Origin: Thauera sp. JM12B12
GTDB taxonomy: Bacteria; Pseudomonadota; Gammaproteobacteria; Burkholderiales; Rhodocyclaceae
DNA: 64,000 nucleotides
Reading direction: 5' to 3'
NCBI RefSeq assembly: GCF_039614725.1
Contig: NZ_CP154859.1
Coordinates: 2,232,001 to 2,296,000 of the forward strand
Shown here: positions 8,660 to 17,011 of the stretch, in pieces
Layout: each line of letters begins with the position of its first letter
Position numbering within the stretch: the first letter of the stretch is position 1
Notes under the pieces: generated by a model
What the model was told of the DNA's origin: nothing
The model's input: the letters and a program-made list of their open reading frames with translations, nothing else
The model's database searches: none
Made by a program: the position numbers and the translations under genes

Positions 8660-9784
8660 TCAGGCGGCGTCGAGCAGATGGGCGGCGAGCGCCTCGCGCC
8701 AGTCGCGGGTGGGGCCGAACCACTGGCTCGCCCACTGCGCGCGCTTGAAGTGCATCTGCGGGTCGTATTCCCAGGTGAAGCCGACCCCGCCGTGGAGCTG
8801 GATGGCTTCCTGCGCGCAGTAGCGATAGGCCTCGGTGGCCTGCACGCCCGCTGCGGCGACCTCCGCGGCCAGCGCGGCGTCGTCGAGTTCGTTCCCCTGC
8901 GCGCCCTGCGCCACCCGGGCCGTCACGCCGAGCACGGTGGAGCGCGCGGTCTCCATGCGCACCATCATCTCGGCCGCGCGGTGCTTGACCGCCTGGAAGC
9001 TCGCCACCGGCTTGCCGAACTGCACCCGCTCCTTGGTGTAATCGACCGCGAGCTGCAGGCACTGCGCCGCACCGCCGACCTGCTCGGCCGCCACCTGCAG
9101 CGCCGCCAGCACGCGCGTGCGCGCGAGGCCGGCTAGCACCCGCGTCGGGTCATCGACGCGCGCATCGGCCGTCAGCCGGACTTCATCAAAGCGCCAGCGC
9201 GCCTGCGGACGGGTCAGGTCCCAGACCTCGAGCGGTGTGCGCGACAGGCCGGCGGCGTCCACCGCCAGCTCGAACAGCGCAACGCCCGGCGCCTCCTCGA
9301 TGCGAGCCGCCACGTAGGCGTGGGTCAGCAGCCCGTCGTCGAGCACCTGGGCCGCCTCGCCGGCCAGCACCCAACCTTCGCCGTCGCGACGCGCCTTCAC
9401 CGTCAACGACGTCGGCGCCGCGTCCAGGCCCGGACCGAGGATCAGCGTGGCGGTGCGCTCGCCATAGGCCAGCGCTGCCAGCGCGCGCTGCTGCGCCTCG
9501 GCCGTGCCGGCCTGCAGCAGCGCGGTCTGCGCCAGCACCACGTTGGCCAGGAAGGGCGTGCGCGCCAGGCGCCGGCCCATCTCCTCCATCAGCAGCGCGA
9601 GCTCGACCGGCCCCAGGCCGAGGCCGTCGAGGTCTTCCGGCACCTGTACCGCCGCCCAGCCGAGTTCGACGATACGCGACCACAGCTCGGCGTCGGCATC
9701 CGCTTCCTTGCGCGCATTGGTATGGGCGGCGAGGAAGTCAGCCGCCGTCTGCTGCAGCGCACGCTGTTCGTCGGACAGGTTCAT
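8660..9784 (-). CDS. Acyl-CoA dehydrogenase, beta-type subunit
   Basis: 374 residues, start ATG 9784 overlapping the thiolase stop (ATGA). Contains VQFGKPVASFQAVKH and QLHGGVGFTWEYDPQMHFKR, the C-terminal motif of the FadE partner subunits whose Glu in TWE serves as the likely catalytic base. N-terminal and middle regions are more divergent than those of the partner gene downstream, as is usual in these heteromeric enzymes. Expected to bind FAD jointly with the product of 7478-8641. Confidence 0.9.
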   Translation of the reverse strand: MNLSDEQRALQQTAADFLAAHTNARKEADADAELWSRIVELGWAAVQVPEDLDGLGLGPVELALLMEEMGRRLARTPFLANVVLAQTALLQAGTAEAQQRALAALAYGERTATLILGPGLDAAPTSLTVKARRDGEGWVLAGEAAQVLDDGLLTHAYVAARIEEAPGVALFELAVDAAGLSRTPLEVWDLTRPQARWRFDEVRLTADARVDDPTRVLAGLARTRVLAALQVAAEQVGGAAQCLQLAVDYTKERVQFGKPVASFQAVKHRAAEMMVRMETARSTVLGVTARVAQGAQGNELDDAALAAEVAAAGVQATEAYRYCAQEAIQLHGGVGFTWEYDPQMHFKRAQWASQWFGPTRDWREALAAHLLDAA

Positions 9785-10986
9785 CACAGCACCTCGAACA
9801 GGCCCGCCGCGCCCATGCCGCCGCCGATGCACATCGACACCACCACGTAGCGCACGCCCCGGCGACGGCCCTCGAGCAGCGCGTGACCGACCATGCGCGC
9901 ACCCGACATGCCGAAGGGGTGGCCGATGGCGATCGCGCCGCCGTTCACGTTCAGGCGGTCGTTGGGGATGCCGAGCTTGTCGCGGCTGTACAGCACCTGG
10001 CAGGCGAAGGCCTCGTTGATCTCCCACAGGCCGATGTCGCTGACCTTGAGGTTGAAGCGCTCGAGCAGCTTGGGGATGGCGAACACCGGACCGATGCCCA
10101 TCTCCTCGGGCGCGCAGCCGGCCACCGCGATGCCGCGATACGCGCCCAGCGGCGCGATGCCACGGCGCTCGGCCTCGTCACGGCTCATCACCAGCGCGGC
10201 CGAGGCGCCGTCCGACAGCTGCGAGGCGTTGCCGGCGGTGACGAACTCGCCCTGCTTGACCCACTGGCCGTCCTTCACCACCGGATTCAGCTTGGCGAGG
10301 TCCGCCAGCGTGGTCGAGGCGCGGTTGCACTCGTCGCGGGTGGCGACCACATCCTCGTGGCCCACCGGCTTGCCTTCCTTGTCGAACACGAGCTTCCTCG
10401 CCGCAAGCGGCACGATCTCGGCGTCGAACAGGCCGGCGGCCTGCGCGGCGGCGGTGCGCTGCTGGCTCTGCAGCGAGAACTCGTCCTGCGCGGCGCGCGA
10501 GATGCCGTAGCGCGCCGACACGATCTCGGCCGTCTCCAGCATCGGGATGTAGGCCGCGGGCACGATCGCCTTCACCGCCTCGGACTGCGCACGGTAGGTG
10601 TTCTTGTGCTTGGTCTGGGTGAGCGACAGCGACTCGACGCCGCCGGCCACCGCGATCTTCATCTCGCCGGCCAGGATGTTCTTGGCGGCGACGCCGATCG
10701 TCATCAGGCCCGAGGCGCACATGCGGTCGAGCGCCATGCCCGGCACGGTGTCCGGCAGGCCGCCGGTGTAGGCGCACAGGCGGCCGATGTTGTAGGCCTG
10801 GGTGCCCTGCTGCACGGCGGCGCCCATGATCACGTCCTCGACCGCGGCGGGCTCGATGCCGGCACGCTCGACGACGGCGCGCACCACATGGCCGCCCAGC
10901 ACCGGCGCCTCGGTGTCGTTGAAGGAGCCGCGGAAGGACTTGGTGAGCGCGGTACGGGCGGTGGAAACGATGACGGCTTCGGTCAT
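9784..10986 (-). CDS. Thiolase (acetyl-CoA acetyltransferase family, FadA-like)
   Basis: 400 residues, full-length degradative thiolase. Active-site residues are visible: nucleophile Cys about position 90 (DRMCASG), NEAFA, the histidine in GHPFGMSG and the C-terminal Cys in [12 protein letters not shown]. It would cleave a 3-ketoacyl-CoA made by the SDR, MaoC and acyl-CoA dehydrogenase of the same operon, completing one beta-oxidation turn. Operon order is SDR, MaoC, thiolase, two dehydrogenase subunits. Exact substrate not determinable; FadA5/FadA6-like enzymes of steroid catabolism are the closest functional analogy. Confidence 0.9.
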   Translation of the reverse strand: MTEAVIVSTARTALTKSFRGSFNDTEAPVLGGHVVRAVVERAGIEPAAVEDVIMGAAVQQGTQAYNIGRLCAYTGGLPDTVPGMALDRMCASGLMTIGVAAKNILAGEMKIAVAGGVESLSLTQTKHKNTYRAQSEAVKAIVPAAYIPMLETAEIVSARYGISRAAQDEFSLQSQQRTAAAQAAGLFDAEIVPLAARKLVFDKEGKPVGHEDVVATRDECNRASTTLADLAKLNPVVKDGQWVKQGEFVTAGNASQLSDGASAALVMSRDEAERRGIAPLGAYRGIAVAGCAPEEMGIGPVFAIPKLLERFNLKVSDIGLWEINEAFACQVLYSRDKLGIPNDRLNVNGGAIAIGHPFGMSGARMVGHALLEGRRRGVRYVVVSMCIGGGMGAAGLFEVL

Positions 10987-11008
10987 GGCGATGCTCTCTC
11001 TCGGGAAT

Positions 11009-11470
11009 TCAATCGTTGAAGGTGTAGCGGCTGATGGTGTCGACGACGCAGCCCGGGCGCTCGCTGCCCTCGATCTCGATGGTCACGCGCACGGTGGATT
11101 GCACCGCGTCCTTGATGCGCTCGACCTTCAGGATCTCGCCGCGGCCGCGGATGCGCGAGCCGGCCTTGACCGGCGCCGGAAAACGCACGCGGTCGCAGCC
11201 GACGTTCACGCCCATCTTCAGGTTGTCGGCGCGGATCAGCTGCGGCAGGAACAGGTTGGCGAGCGCCAGCGTCAGGTAGCCGTGCGCGATGCAGGCGCCG
11301 AAGGGGCCGTCCTTGGCGCGCACCGGGTCGACGTGGATCCACTGGTGGTCGTCGGTGGCATCGGCGAACTGGTCGATGCGGCCCTGGTCGAGCGCGACCC
11401 AGTCGGTCGTGCCCAGGTCCTGGCCCTCGGCCGCGACGAGCTGCTCGGCGCTGGAGAAAACCATGGTCAT
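11009..11470 (-). CDS. MaoC-family (R)-enoyl-CoA hydratase, NodN-like
   Basis: 153 residues, single hot-dog domain. The hydratase motif is present ([15 protein letters not shown], with Asp and His of the D-x4-H pair) followed by [14 protein letters not shown]. Such proteins hydrate enoyl-CoA to 3-hydroxyacyl-CoA, acting between the acyl-CoA dehydrogenase and the SDR/thiolase of the same operon. Probably a homodimer, because no second MaoC gene is adjacent. Confidence 0.85.
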   Translation of the reverse strand: MTMVFSSAEQLVAAEGQDLGTTDWVALDQGRIDQFADATDDHQWIHVDPVRAKDGPFGACIAHGYLTLALANLFLPQLIRADNLKMGVNVGCDRVRFPAPVKAGSRIRGRGEILKVERIKDAVQSTVRVTIEIEGSERPGCVVDTISRYTFND

Positions 11471-11480
11471 CGCCGCGCCC

Positions 11481-12266
11481 TCAAGCGTGCTGCGAGCTGA
11501 CGGAGAGCACTTCGCCCGTCATGTACGACGCATAGTCGCTGGCGAGGAAGACCATCACGTTGGCCACTTCCCACACCTCGGCGGCACGGCCGAAGGCCTC
11601 GCGGCTGGCGAGCTGGGCGAGCAGCTCCTCACTCGAGGCCTTCTTCAGGAACTCATGCAGCGCGATCGACGGCGACACCGCGTTGATGCGCACGCCATGC
11701 TCGGCCGCTTCCACCGCCGAGCAGCGCGTCAGCGCCATCACGCCGGCCTTGGCCGCGGCGTAGTGGGCCTGGCCCTTCTGCGCGCGCCAGCCCAGCACCG
11801 AGGCGTTGTTGACGATGGCGCCGCGGCCGCGCTTTTCCATGTGCGGCAACATCGCGCGCGTCATGCGGAAGGTGCCGGTGAGCGTGATGTCGAGCACCCG
11901 GCTCCACTCCTCGTCGCTCATCTCGGTGACGCGCTTCTCGCCGCCCAGGCCGGCGTTGTTGATCAGCACGTCGACGCCGCCGAGCTTGTCCTCGGCTGCG
12001 GCGACCAGGGCCTGCACCTCTTCTTCATTGGTGACGTTGCACAGCTGGCCCCAGACGTTCTGCAGCCCGGTGTCGGCCTTGAGCTTGGCGACCGCCTCTT
12101 CCAGGCGGCGCGGATGGATGTCGGAGATCATCAGCGCGCGGCAGCCCTCCTCCGCACATTTGCGCGCGGCGGCAAAGCCGATGCCGGCGCCGGCCGCTGC
12201 GGTGATCAGGACGGATTTGCCAGCGAGCAACTGGTGACCGGGGACGTAGGCGGGAGCTTCTTTCAC
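11481..12266 (-). CDS. SDR-family dehydrogenase, first gene of operon
   Basis: 261 residues from GTG 12266, which has an AGG eight bases upstream. An ATG at 12299 would add 11 residues but lies inside a TATAAAT that looks like a -10 box, so the GTG is preferred. Motifs: LITAAAGAGIGFA (a variant of TGxxxGIG), NNAG, and YAAAKAG (YxxxK). It probably oxidises a 3-hydroxyacyl-CoA or a ring hydroxyl. A copy of the shared 16-bp operator sits at 12325-12340, just upstream. Confidence 0.8.
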   Translation of the reverse strand: MKEAPAYVPGHQLLAGKSVLITAAAGAGIGFAAARKCAEEGCRALMISDIHPRRLEEAVAKLKADTGLQNVWGQLCNVTNEEEVQALVAAAEDKLGGVDVLINNAGLGGEKRVTEMSDEEWSRVLDITLTGTFRMTRAMLPHMEKRGRGAIVNNASVLGWRAQKGQAHYAAAKAGVMALTRCSAVEAAEHGVRINAVSPSIALHEFLKKASSEELLAQLASREAFGRAAEVWEVANVMVFLASDYASYMTGEVLSVSSQHA

Positions 12267-12324
12267 GGCGCGAACCTCGAAGGGTGGATATGGCCCCATT
12301 TATAGGGAGGTCGCAGGGGCGCGG

Positions 12325-12340
12325 CATCGTCAAAACGGAC
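12325..12340 (-). promoter_or_regulatory. Shared 16-bp operator, copy A (before the SDR-thiolase operon)
   Basis: CATCGTCAAAACGGAC read on the plus strand. It keeps both half sites of the family found before other operons here (CATCGTCC - five bases - GAC), with A for C at position 8. It lies about 20 bases upstream of the TATAAAT proposed as the -10 box, hence in the promoter. Regulator unknown. Confidence 0.5.
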
Positions 12341-12360
12341 GGTGCCACCGCAGGGGTGGA

Positions 12361-12475
12361 TTCCCGATCGGTAAATTTCTTCCTCCTGATCCGGCTCTCT
12401 GAGTACATGTTTCCCGATCGGTAAATATCGCTGGCGCAACGCAGAATCCCAGCCCATAATTTCCCGAACGGGAAA
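12361..12475 (+). promoter_or_regulatory. Three HipB-type operators at 50-bp spacing
   Basis: Palindromic TTCCCGATCGGTAAAT occurs at 12361 and 12411, and TTTCCCGAACGGGAAA at 12460-12475. The copies start at almost exactly 50-bp intervals upstream of hipB. Identical palindromes directly before an XRE antitoxin gene are the usual autoregulatory sites; the spacing (nearly five helical turns) places them on one face of the DNA. Confidence 0.7.
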
Positions 12476-12486
12476 CAAGGCAAGCC

Positions 12487-12747
12487 ATGACATCCATCCG
12501 CTCCCCCCAGCAACTCGGCAACGCACTGCGTGCCGCCCGCAAGCAGCTCGGTCTGACCCAGCCTCAGCTGGCGCTGGCCGCGGGCGTGGGTGTGCGCTTC
12601 ATCGTCGACCTCGAAGCGGGCAAGCCGACCGTGCGACTGGAGAATGTCCTGCGGGTGATCGATGCGCTCGGAGGAGAACTCCAGTTGAGCGGTCTGCCCG
12701 CAGCGGAAGTCGATCACTCGACAGAGGGCAGCGGCCATGACGCATGA
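12487..12747 (+). CDS. hipB: HipB-like XRE antitoxin/repressor
   Basis: 86 residues with one helix-turn-helix of the XRE/Cro type (ALRAARKQLGLTQPQLALA then GVGVRFIVDLEAGK). The size, the three palindromes upstream and the 11-base overlap with a hipA-like gene identify it as the HipB half of a HipBA module. The gene looks intact although its toxin partner is broken, so it may persist as a stand-alone repressor. It sits between two minus-strand catabolic operons. Confidence 0.85.
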   Translation: MTSIRSPQQLGNALRAARKQLGLTQPQLALAAGVGVRFIVDLEAGKPTVRLENVLRVIDALGGELQLSGLPAAEVDHSTEGSGHDA

Positions 12748-13646
12748 ACTGGAGGTCTGGCTGTTCTCCGACCGCGTCGGCACCCTGGCGCTGGTCGGTG
12801 GGCGCCTCGGCTTTTGCTACGCCCCCGGCTGGCTGTCGCGGCCGAACGCAGTGGCCCTGTCGCACTCGCTGCCTCTGCGGGCCGAGCCGTTCGACGATCG
12901 CGCGACGCGCCCCTTCTTCGCCGGCCTGCTGCCGGAAGGACAGATGCGTCGCCTTATCGCGCGGCAGTTCCAGGTCTCGGGCCAGAACGACATTGCATCG
13001 CCCCTTCCTGCTGGTCGAACGCTACGACCGTGTGCTGGATCCGCAGGGGCGCCGGCGACGCCTCCACCAGGAAGATTTCTGCCAGGCACTCGGCGTGGTG
13101 CCCGAGATGAAGTATCAGAACGGGGGCGGGCCGGACCTGGCGCAATGCTTCGATCTGGTACGCCGTGCGACACGTCCAAGTGCACCACAGCTGCTGCGCC
13201 TGTTCGATTACGTGATCTTCAACGCGCTCATCGGCAATCACGACGCGCACGCCAAGAACTTCTCGCTGCTTTACTCGGGCAGGGCGCCGGTCCTGGCCCC
13301 GCTCTACGACACGCTCTCGACCGCCGTCTATCCGACCCTGACGCCAAAGATGGCGATGAAGATCGGCAGCAAGTACAAGTTCAGCGAAGTCGAGGCACGG
13401 CACTGGGAGCAATTCGCCGAGGGTGCGGGGCTCGCCAAGGCGCAGGCGCGGCGGCGCATCCTGGAACTGGCAAGCGCGCTGCCCCGCGCCGCGCGTGCGC
13501 TCCAATCCGACCGCGCGCATGGTTTTGCCGGGAACGGCGTCGTTGAAAGCATCGTCGCCTTGATCGAACAACGCTGCGCGCTGACGCTTCGCAAGCTGAG
13601 CGCACCCGCCTCGCGCGACGGCGACGGTCCCGCGTCCCCGCAGTAA
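12737..13646 (+). pseudogene. hipA: hipA kinase toxin gene, internally deleted and frameshifted
   Basis: The N-terminal HipA domain (about residues 1-85, LEVWLFSDRVGTLAL ... FFAGLLPEG) runs in one frame from ATG 12737. Near base 12995 the similarity jumps to another frame (FLLVERYDRVLDPQGR) and continues to 13646. The second part keeps kinase residues: GNHDAHAKN with catalytic Asp, and PLYDTLST with the Mg-binding Asp. Together the pieces give about 300 residues against about 420-440 for a normal HipA; the missing part includes the segment leading to the ATP-binding lysine. So the gene has lost an internal block and the frame, and is almost certainly inactive. Confidence 0.8.
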
Positions 13647-13810
13647 GCGGACGAACGAAGGCGGGTTTCACCCGCCATCCCTGCGACGACCCCATCGCCT
13701 TTGCCTCTCCAACATCGGCTACTTCGGCGAAGGACTGGCCTTGCTCGAAAAGGCTGCAGGGCAATGAGCCAAGCGATCTAGCAGCGGGTGAAAACACCCG
13801 CAGGATCGGT

Positions 13811-14059
13811 TCAGCGCTCGCGGTCGGCATCGTTGGTCTCGAGGCGCTCGAAGCGGAAATCCGCAGGAAGCCGGCCACGAAGTCTACGCAGGCGGCTTAG
13901 CAGCTCCTGAGGCGGCGTCTTGCGTGCGACCTCGATCGAGCGCTCGCCGACGACATGCAGCTCGATATCGTCCCCTTCCTTCAGGTCGAGTGCCTGAACC
14001 ACCGCCGCAGGCAGGCGGACGGCGAGTGAATTGCCCCACTTGGCGACCTGTATGGTTGC
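13811..14059 (-). pseudogene. AbrB/MazE-like antitoxin relic without start codon or toxin
   Basis: Reading from about 14053 down gives IQVAKWGNSLAVRLPAAVV, the swapped-hairpin DNA-binding motif of MazE/VapB antitoxins, and continues 80 residues to a stop at 13811. No ATG, GTG or sensible TTG lies where the family starts (the codons read GCA-ACC-ATA), and no toxin gene follows within the 160 bases to hipA. It is most likely a truncated remnant left by rearrangement. Use of the rare ATA start cannot be excluded. Confidence 0.5.
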
Positions 14060-14230
14060 ACCTCGGTCAGATTTACGCGACAAGAAGAGTACAGCCAACC
14101 TGCTCTGGGGCCAGCTCGGAATAGTCGAGCCTGCCACTTGGATACACAGTGGTGACAAGCAACCCGGCATCAAGATGGACAATAATTGCACCACTAGTAT
14201 GATTAAGGGCGCTTTCTCCAGGAGATCATT

Positions 14231-14476
14231 ATGTCTGTCGTACGCAAGACCATCACCTTGACCGACCAGCAGGATCGCTGGATCAAAGCGCAGATCGAGG
14301 CGGGGCATTACACGAACGACAGTGAATACATCCGCGACCTGATTCGTCGTGAACAGGCGCGCACGGCGCAAACCGAAGCGATCCGTGCTGCTCTGATCGA
14401 GGGCGAGAACAGCGGACCCGCACAGCCCTTTGATCTTGAGGCCTTCAAAGCACGTATGAAAGCCGAGCATGGCTAA
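14231..14476 (+). CDS. parD: ParD-like antitoxin
   Basis: 81 residues. Ribbon-helix-helix N-terminus (VVRKTITLTDQQDRWIKAQI) followed by GHYTNDSEYIRDLIRRE, the ParD/CopG consensus, and a helical toxin-binding tail. Preceded by an AGGAG ribosome site and overlapping the ParE-like gene by 8 bases. A complete type II TA pair within the TA island at 12.4-14.8 kb. Confidence 0.85.
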   Translation: MSVVRKTITLTDQQDRWIKAQIEAGHYTNDSEYIRDLIRREQARTAQTEAIRAALIEGENSGPAQPFDLEAFKARMKAEHG

Positions 14477-14759
14477 GTTCCAACTCTCGCCAGCAGCGGT
14501 TCGTGATCTGGAAGACATCTGGCGCTACACGGCGCTGCGATGGAGTGCTGCGCAGGCAGAGCGATACCTGGATCTTCTCAACGCAGCCTTCGAACAGCTT
14601 GCCCGGAAGCCCCTCTCCGCGCCGGCTTGCGACCATATCCGCAAGGGCTACCGGCGCTGCCGGGTAGAACACCACTGGGTCTATTTCCGCATCGATCAGG
14701 GGGTGACCGTTGTGATGCGCGTACTGCATGAGCGCATGGACACTGGCCGCCATCTCTGA
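14469..14759 (+). CDS. parE: ParE-like toxin
   Basis: 96 residues, the standard ParE length. Landmarks: FQLSPAAVRDLEDIWRYTA at the N-terminus, then RKGYRRCRVEHHWVYFRID and VVMRVLHERMD at the C-terminus. ParE toxins poison DNA gyrase; the target is inferred from family only. Its stop lies 37 bases from the convergent end of the SnoaL-like gene. Confidence 0.85.
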   Translation: MAKFQLSPAAVRDLEDIWRYTALRWSAAQAERYLDLLNAAFEQLARKPLSAPACDHIRKGYRRCRVEHHWVYFRIDQGVTVVMRVLHERMDTGRHL

Positions 14760-14796
14760 CCGCCACCGCATGCCGGCGCGCTTGCCAAAGCGCCGA

Positions 14797-15222
14797 CTAC
14801 ACCGCCGCCAGTATCCGCGACCGCGTCGCCACGATCTTCCACGCGCCATCGATGCGACGGTATTCGTCGTCGTACATCACGCCCAGCCGACGGGTGGCAC
14901 CAGTTTCGGCATCCAGATTGAAATAGGCCAGCGCCCAGCGCCCACGCGCATGGTCCTCGCCGAGCAGCTCGATCTCGGGATTGGCGCCGTGGTGGCTGTC
15001 GCGCACGCGCGGGTGGCAGGCGAGCGACTGGTAGAGGGCGACGAAGCTGTCGCGGTCCTCGAAGCGGCCGACGGCTTCAAAATCGACCACGATCGGGCCG
15101 CTGGCGAAGCAGTCGCGGATGGTCTCGACCTCCTTGAGGTCGCAGGCGTTCAGGTAGCGGTGCTTGAGCTGGCGGATCGCTTCCAGCGCCTCGAGCCGCG
15201 CAATGCGTTGTTCGAGCGTCAT
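14797..15222 (-). CDS. SnoaL-like / nuclear transport factor 2 fold protein
   Basis: 141 residues. The N-terminus RIARLEALEAIRQLKHRYLN and the pattern DCFA...VVDFEAVG and RIDGAWKIVATR are typical of SnoaL-like polyketide cyclase/dehydratase-family proteins. Members in steroid and aromatic operons act as isomerases or hydratases, or have no known activity. Last gene of the 28.4-14.8 kb operon; two other SnoaL-like genes occur at 36.9-37.5 and 43.0-43.5 kb. Confidence 0.7.
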   Translation of the reverse strand: MTLEQRIARLEALEAIRQLKHRYLNACDLKEVETIRDCFASGPIVVDFEAVGRFEDRDSFVALYQSLACHPRVRDSHHGANPEIELLGEDHARGRWALAYFNLDAETGATRRLGVMYDDEYRRIDGAWKIVATRSRILAAV

Positions 15223-15234
15223 GGCCCCGCGCCC

Positions 15235-16116
15235 TCAGCTCACTCGCGCCGGATGGAAGGCGCACGGCGCGCCGAGGATGTTGCGCCAGGTCGGCGGCTC
15301 GCGGCCGTCCTCGTCGCGCACGCCATAGCGCTGCGCGAGCTCGGCGACGATCTGGGTGTGCCCGGTCAGCGCGGCCCGTTCGGGATCGCGCCACAGCGCA
15401 TGGATGACGCGGCCGACGAACTGCGGGCTTTCGCTGCGCGCCATGAAGTCGCCGTAGGCGTCGCCGCGCAGGCGGGCGGCGATCTCGGTGCGTTCGGTGC
15501 GCTGCACACCCAGCCACAACGAGACCGCCGCCACGCCGGTGCCTTCGAAATCCACCGCCATGTCGGCGGCCATCTTGTCGCAGCCGGCCTTCTGCGCGCC
15601 GTAGGCCGGGCCGTGCATGTAGCAGCCGGCGCCATACGAGGAGGTGAACGCGACCAGCCCTTTCCCCGCCTTCAGCAGCAGCGGCGCGGCATGCCAGGCG
15701 GCGACGTAGTTCGAGCGCAAGCCGACGCCGAACATGTCGGCCTGGGCGAGCGGCTTGGTCCAGAACGGGCCGGGCTCGATCAGGCTGTCGTCGATGCACA
15801 GCGCGTTGTTCACCAGGATGTCGAGGCGGCCCTGCTCGCGCTCGATGCGCTCGAACAGCGCTTTCACCTGGGCGTCGTCGCCATGGTCGCAATTCACCGC
15901 GATGCCCTGCCCGCCCGCGGCGGTGACCGCGGCGGCGGCGTCGTGGATGGTGCCGTGCAGCGGCGTGTCGCCGATGCGCGATGCGCCGTCGGTGGTGCTG
16001 CGCCCGGTGACGTAGACCGTCATGCCGGCCGCGCCGAGCGCTTCGGCCACGCCGCGGCCCACGCCGCGGCTGGCGCCGGTGACGACGGCAACGCCCTGTG
16101 AGGCGGATGTATTCAT
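15235..16116 (-). CDS. SDR-family oxidoreductase, DHRS1-like
   Basis: 293 residues from ATG 16116. Cofactor motif VVTGASRGVGRGVAE, catalytic Ser in FTSSYGAG and YGAQK (YxxxK). It reads VNNALC where most SDRs have NNAG, and is longer at the C-terminus than FabG-like members, both features of the DHRS1-type subgroup. Substrate unknown; it sits at the distal end of the catabolic operon. Confidence 0.75.
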   Translation of the reverse strand: MNTSASQGVAVVTGASRGVGRGVAEALGAAGMTVYVTGRSTTDGASRIGDTPLHGTIHDAAAAVTAAGGQGIAVNCDHGDDAQVKALFERIEREQGRLDILVNNALCIDDSLIEPGPFWTKPLAQADMFGVGLRSNYVAAWHAAPLLLKAGKGLVAFTSSYGAGCYMHGPAYGAQKAGCDKMAADMAVDFEGTGVAAVSLWLGVQRTERTEIAARLRGDAYGDFMARSESPQFVGRVIHALWRDPERAALTGHTQIVAELAQRYGVRDEDGREPPTWRNILGAPCAFHPARVS

Positions 16117-16168
16117 CGGTTTTCCTTGGGAATGAGGTCCGGACATGCGCCGGGCGGCTGCGGATCGC

Positions 16169-16993
16169 CTATCGCCCAGCCACTTGCCCGCCATCGACGC
16201 TGTAGAGCTGGCCGCTGATCCACGCGCCCTGGGTGCTGCACAGATAGACCACCATGCTGGCGATTTCCGCCGGCGCGCCGGCGCGCTTCAGGGGCACGTA
16301 GGTGTCGATGATGGCGTCCCATTGCGCGGGCGACAGGTCGTCCAGGCGGGACGTGGAGACGATGCCCGGGCAGATCGCATTGACGCGAATGCCGTAGCGC
16401 CCCACCTCGCCCGCCATCGCCGCGGTCAGGGCATGCACCCCGGCCTTGCTGGCGGCGTAGGCGGCCGTGTTGGGCGCCATCAGCTTGCCGCCCACCGACG
16501 AGATGTTGATGATGGCGCCGCCCTCGCCCTGCTCGATCAGCCTGCGACCGAACACCTGGCTCATGTAGAAGCTGCCGTTCAGGTTGACGTCGATGACCTT
16601 GCGCCAGGCGGCAGCATCGACATCGACCACCGGCGCGCGGTCGCCCGCGCGCGCGGCGCCGGCGTTGTTGATGACGAAATCCACCCGGCCGAACTCGCGC
16701 ATCACCGTGTCGGCCAGGGCGGTCACGGCGTCCGGGTCGGCGACGTTGCTGACCACCGGCAGCGCGCGTCGGCCCAGCGCGCGGATCTCCTCCGCGACCG
16801 AATCGATGTAGCGCCAGCCGGCCTGCTTCTCGTCATCCGGAAAGGAATCCGGCGAGCGGCCGCTGCCGGTGATGACGAGGTCGCAGCCCGCGCGCGCGAG
16901 CTCGACCGCAATCGAACGGCCGATGCTGCGCATCCGCCCCGCGCCGGTTACGACGGCGAGCTTGCCTTCCAGGCCCGTCAGTGTGTAAGCCAA
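16169..16993 (-). CDS. SDR-family oxidoreductase
   Basis: 274 residues. VVTGAGRMRSIGRSIA is a TGxxxGIG motif with a two-residue insertion; NNAG, SSVGG and YAASKAG follow, and the end reads ISGQLYSVDGGQ. Probably an NAD(P)-dependent dehydrogenase for a hydroxy or keto group on a CoA-bound or ring intermediate. One of three SDRs in this operon. Confidence 0.8.
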   Translation of the reverse strand: MAYTLTGLEGKLAVVTGAGRMRSIGRSIAVELARAGCDLVITGSGRSPDSFPDDEKQAGWRYIDSVAEEIRALGRRALPVVSNVADPDAVTALADTVMREFGRVDFVINNAGAARAGDRAPVVDVDAAAWRKVIDVNLNGSFYMSQVFGRRLIEQGEGGAIINISSVGGKLMAPNTAAYAASKAGVHALTAAMAGEVGRYGIRVNAICPGIVSTSRLDDLSPAQWDAIIDTYVPLKRAGAPAEIASMVVYLCSTQGAWISGQLYSVDGGQVAGR

Positions 16994-17011
16994 GGCCGCG
17001 CTCCGCGTCGA

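Noticed and set aside
12266..12299. ATG 12299 as the start of the SDR gene
   Set aside because: No ribosome site, and it overlaps a TATAAAT that fits a -10 box behind the operator; GTG 12266 has a ribosome site at proper distance.
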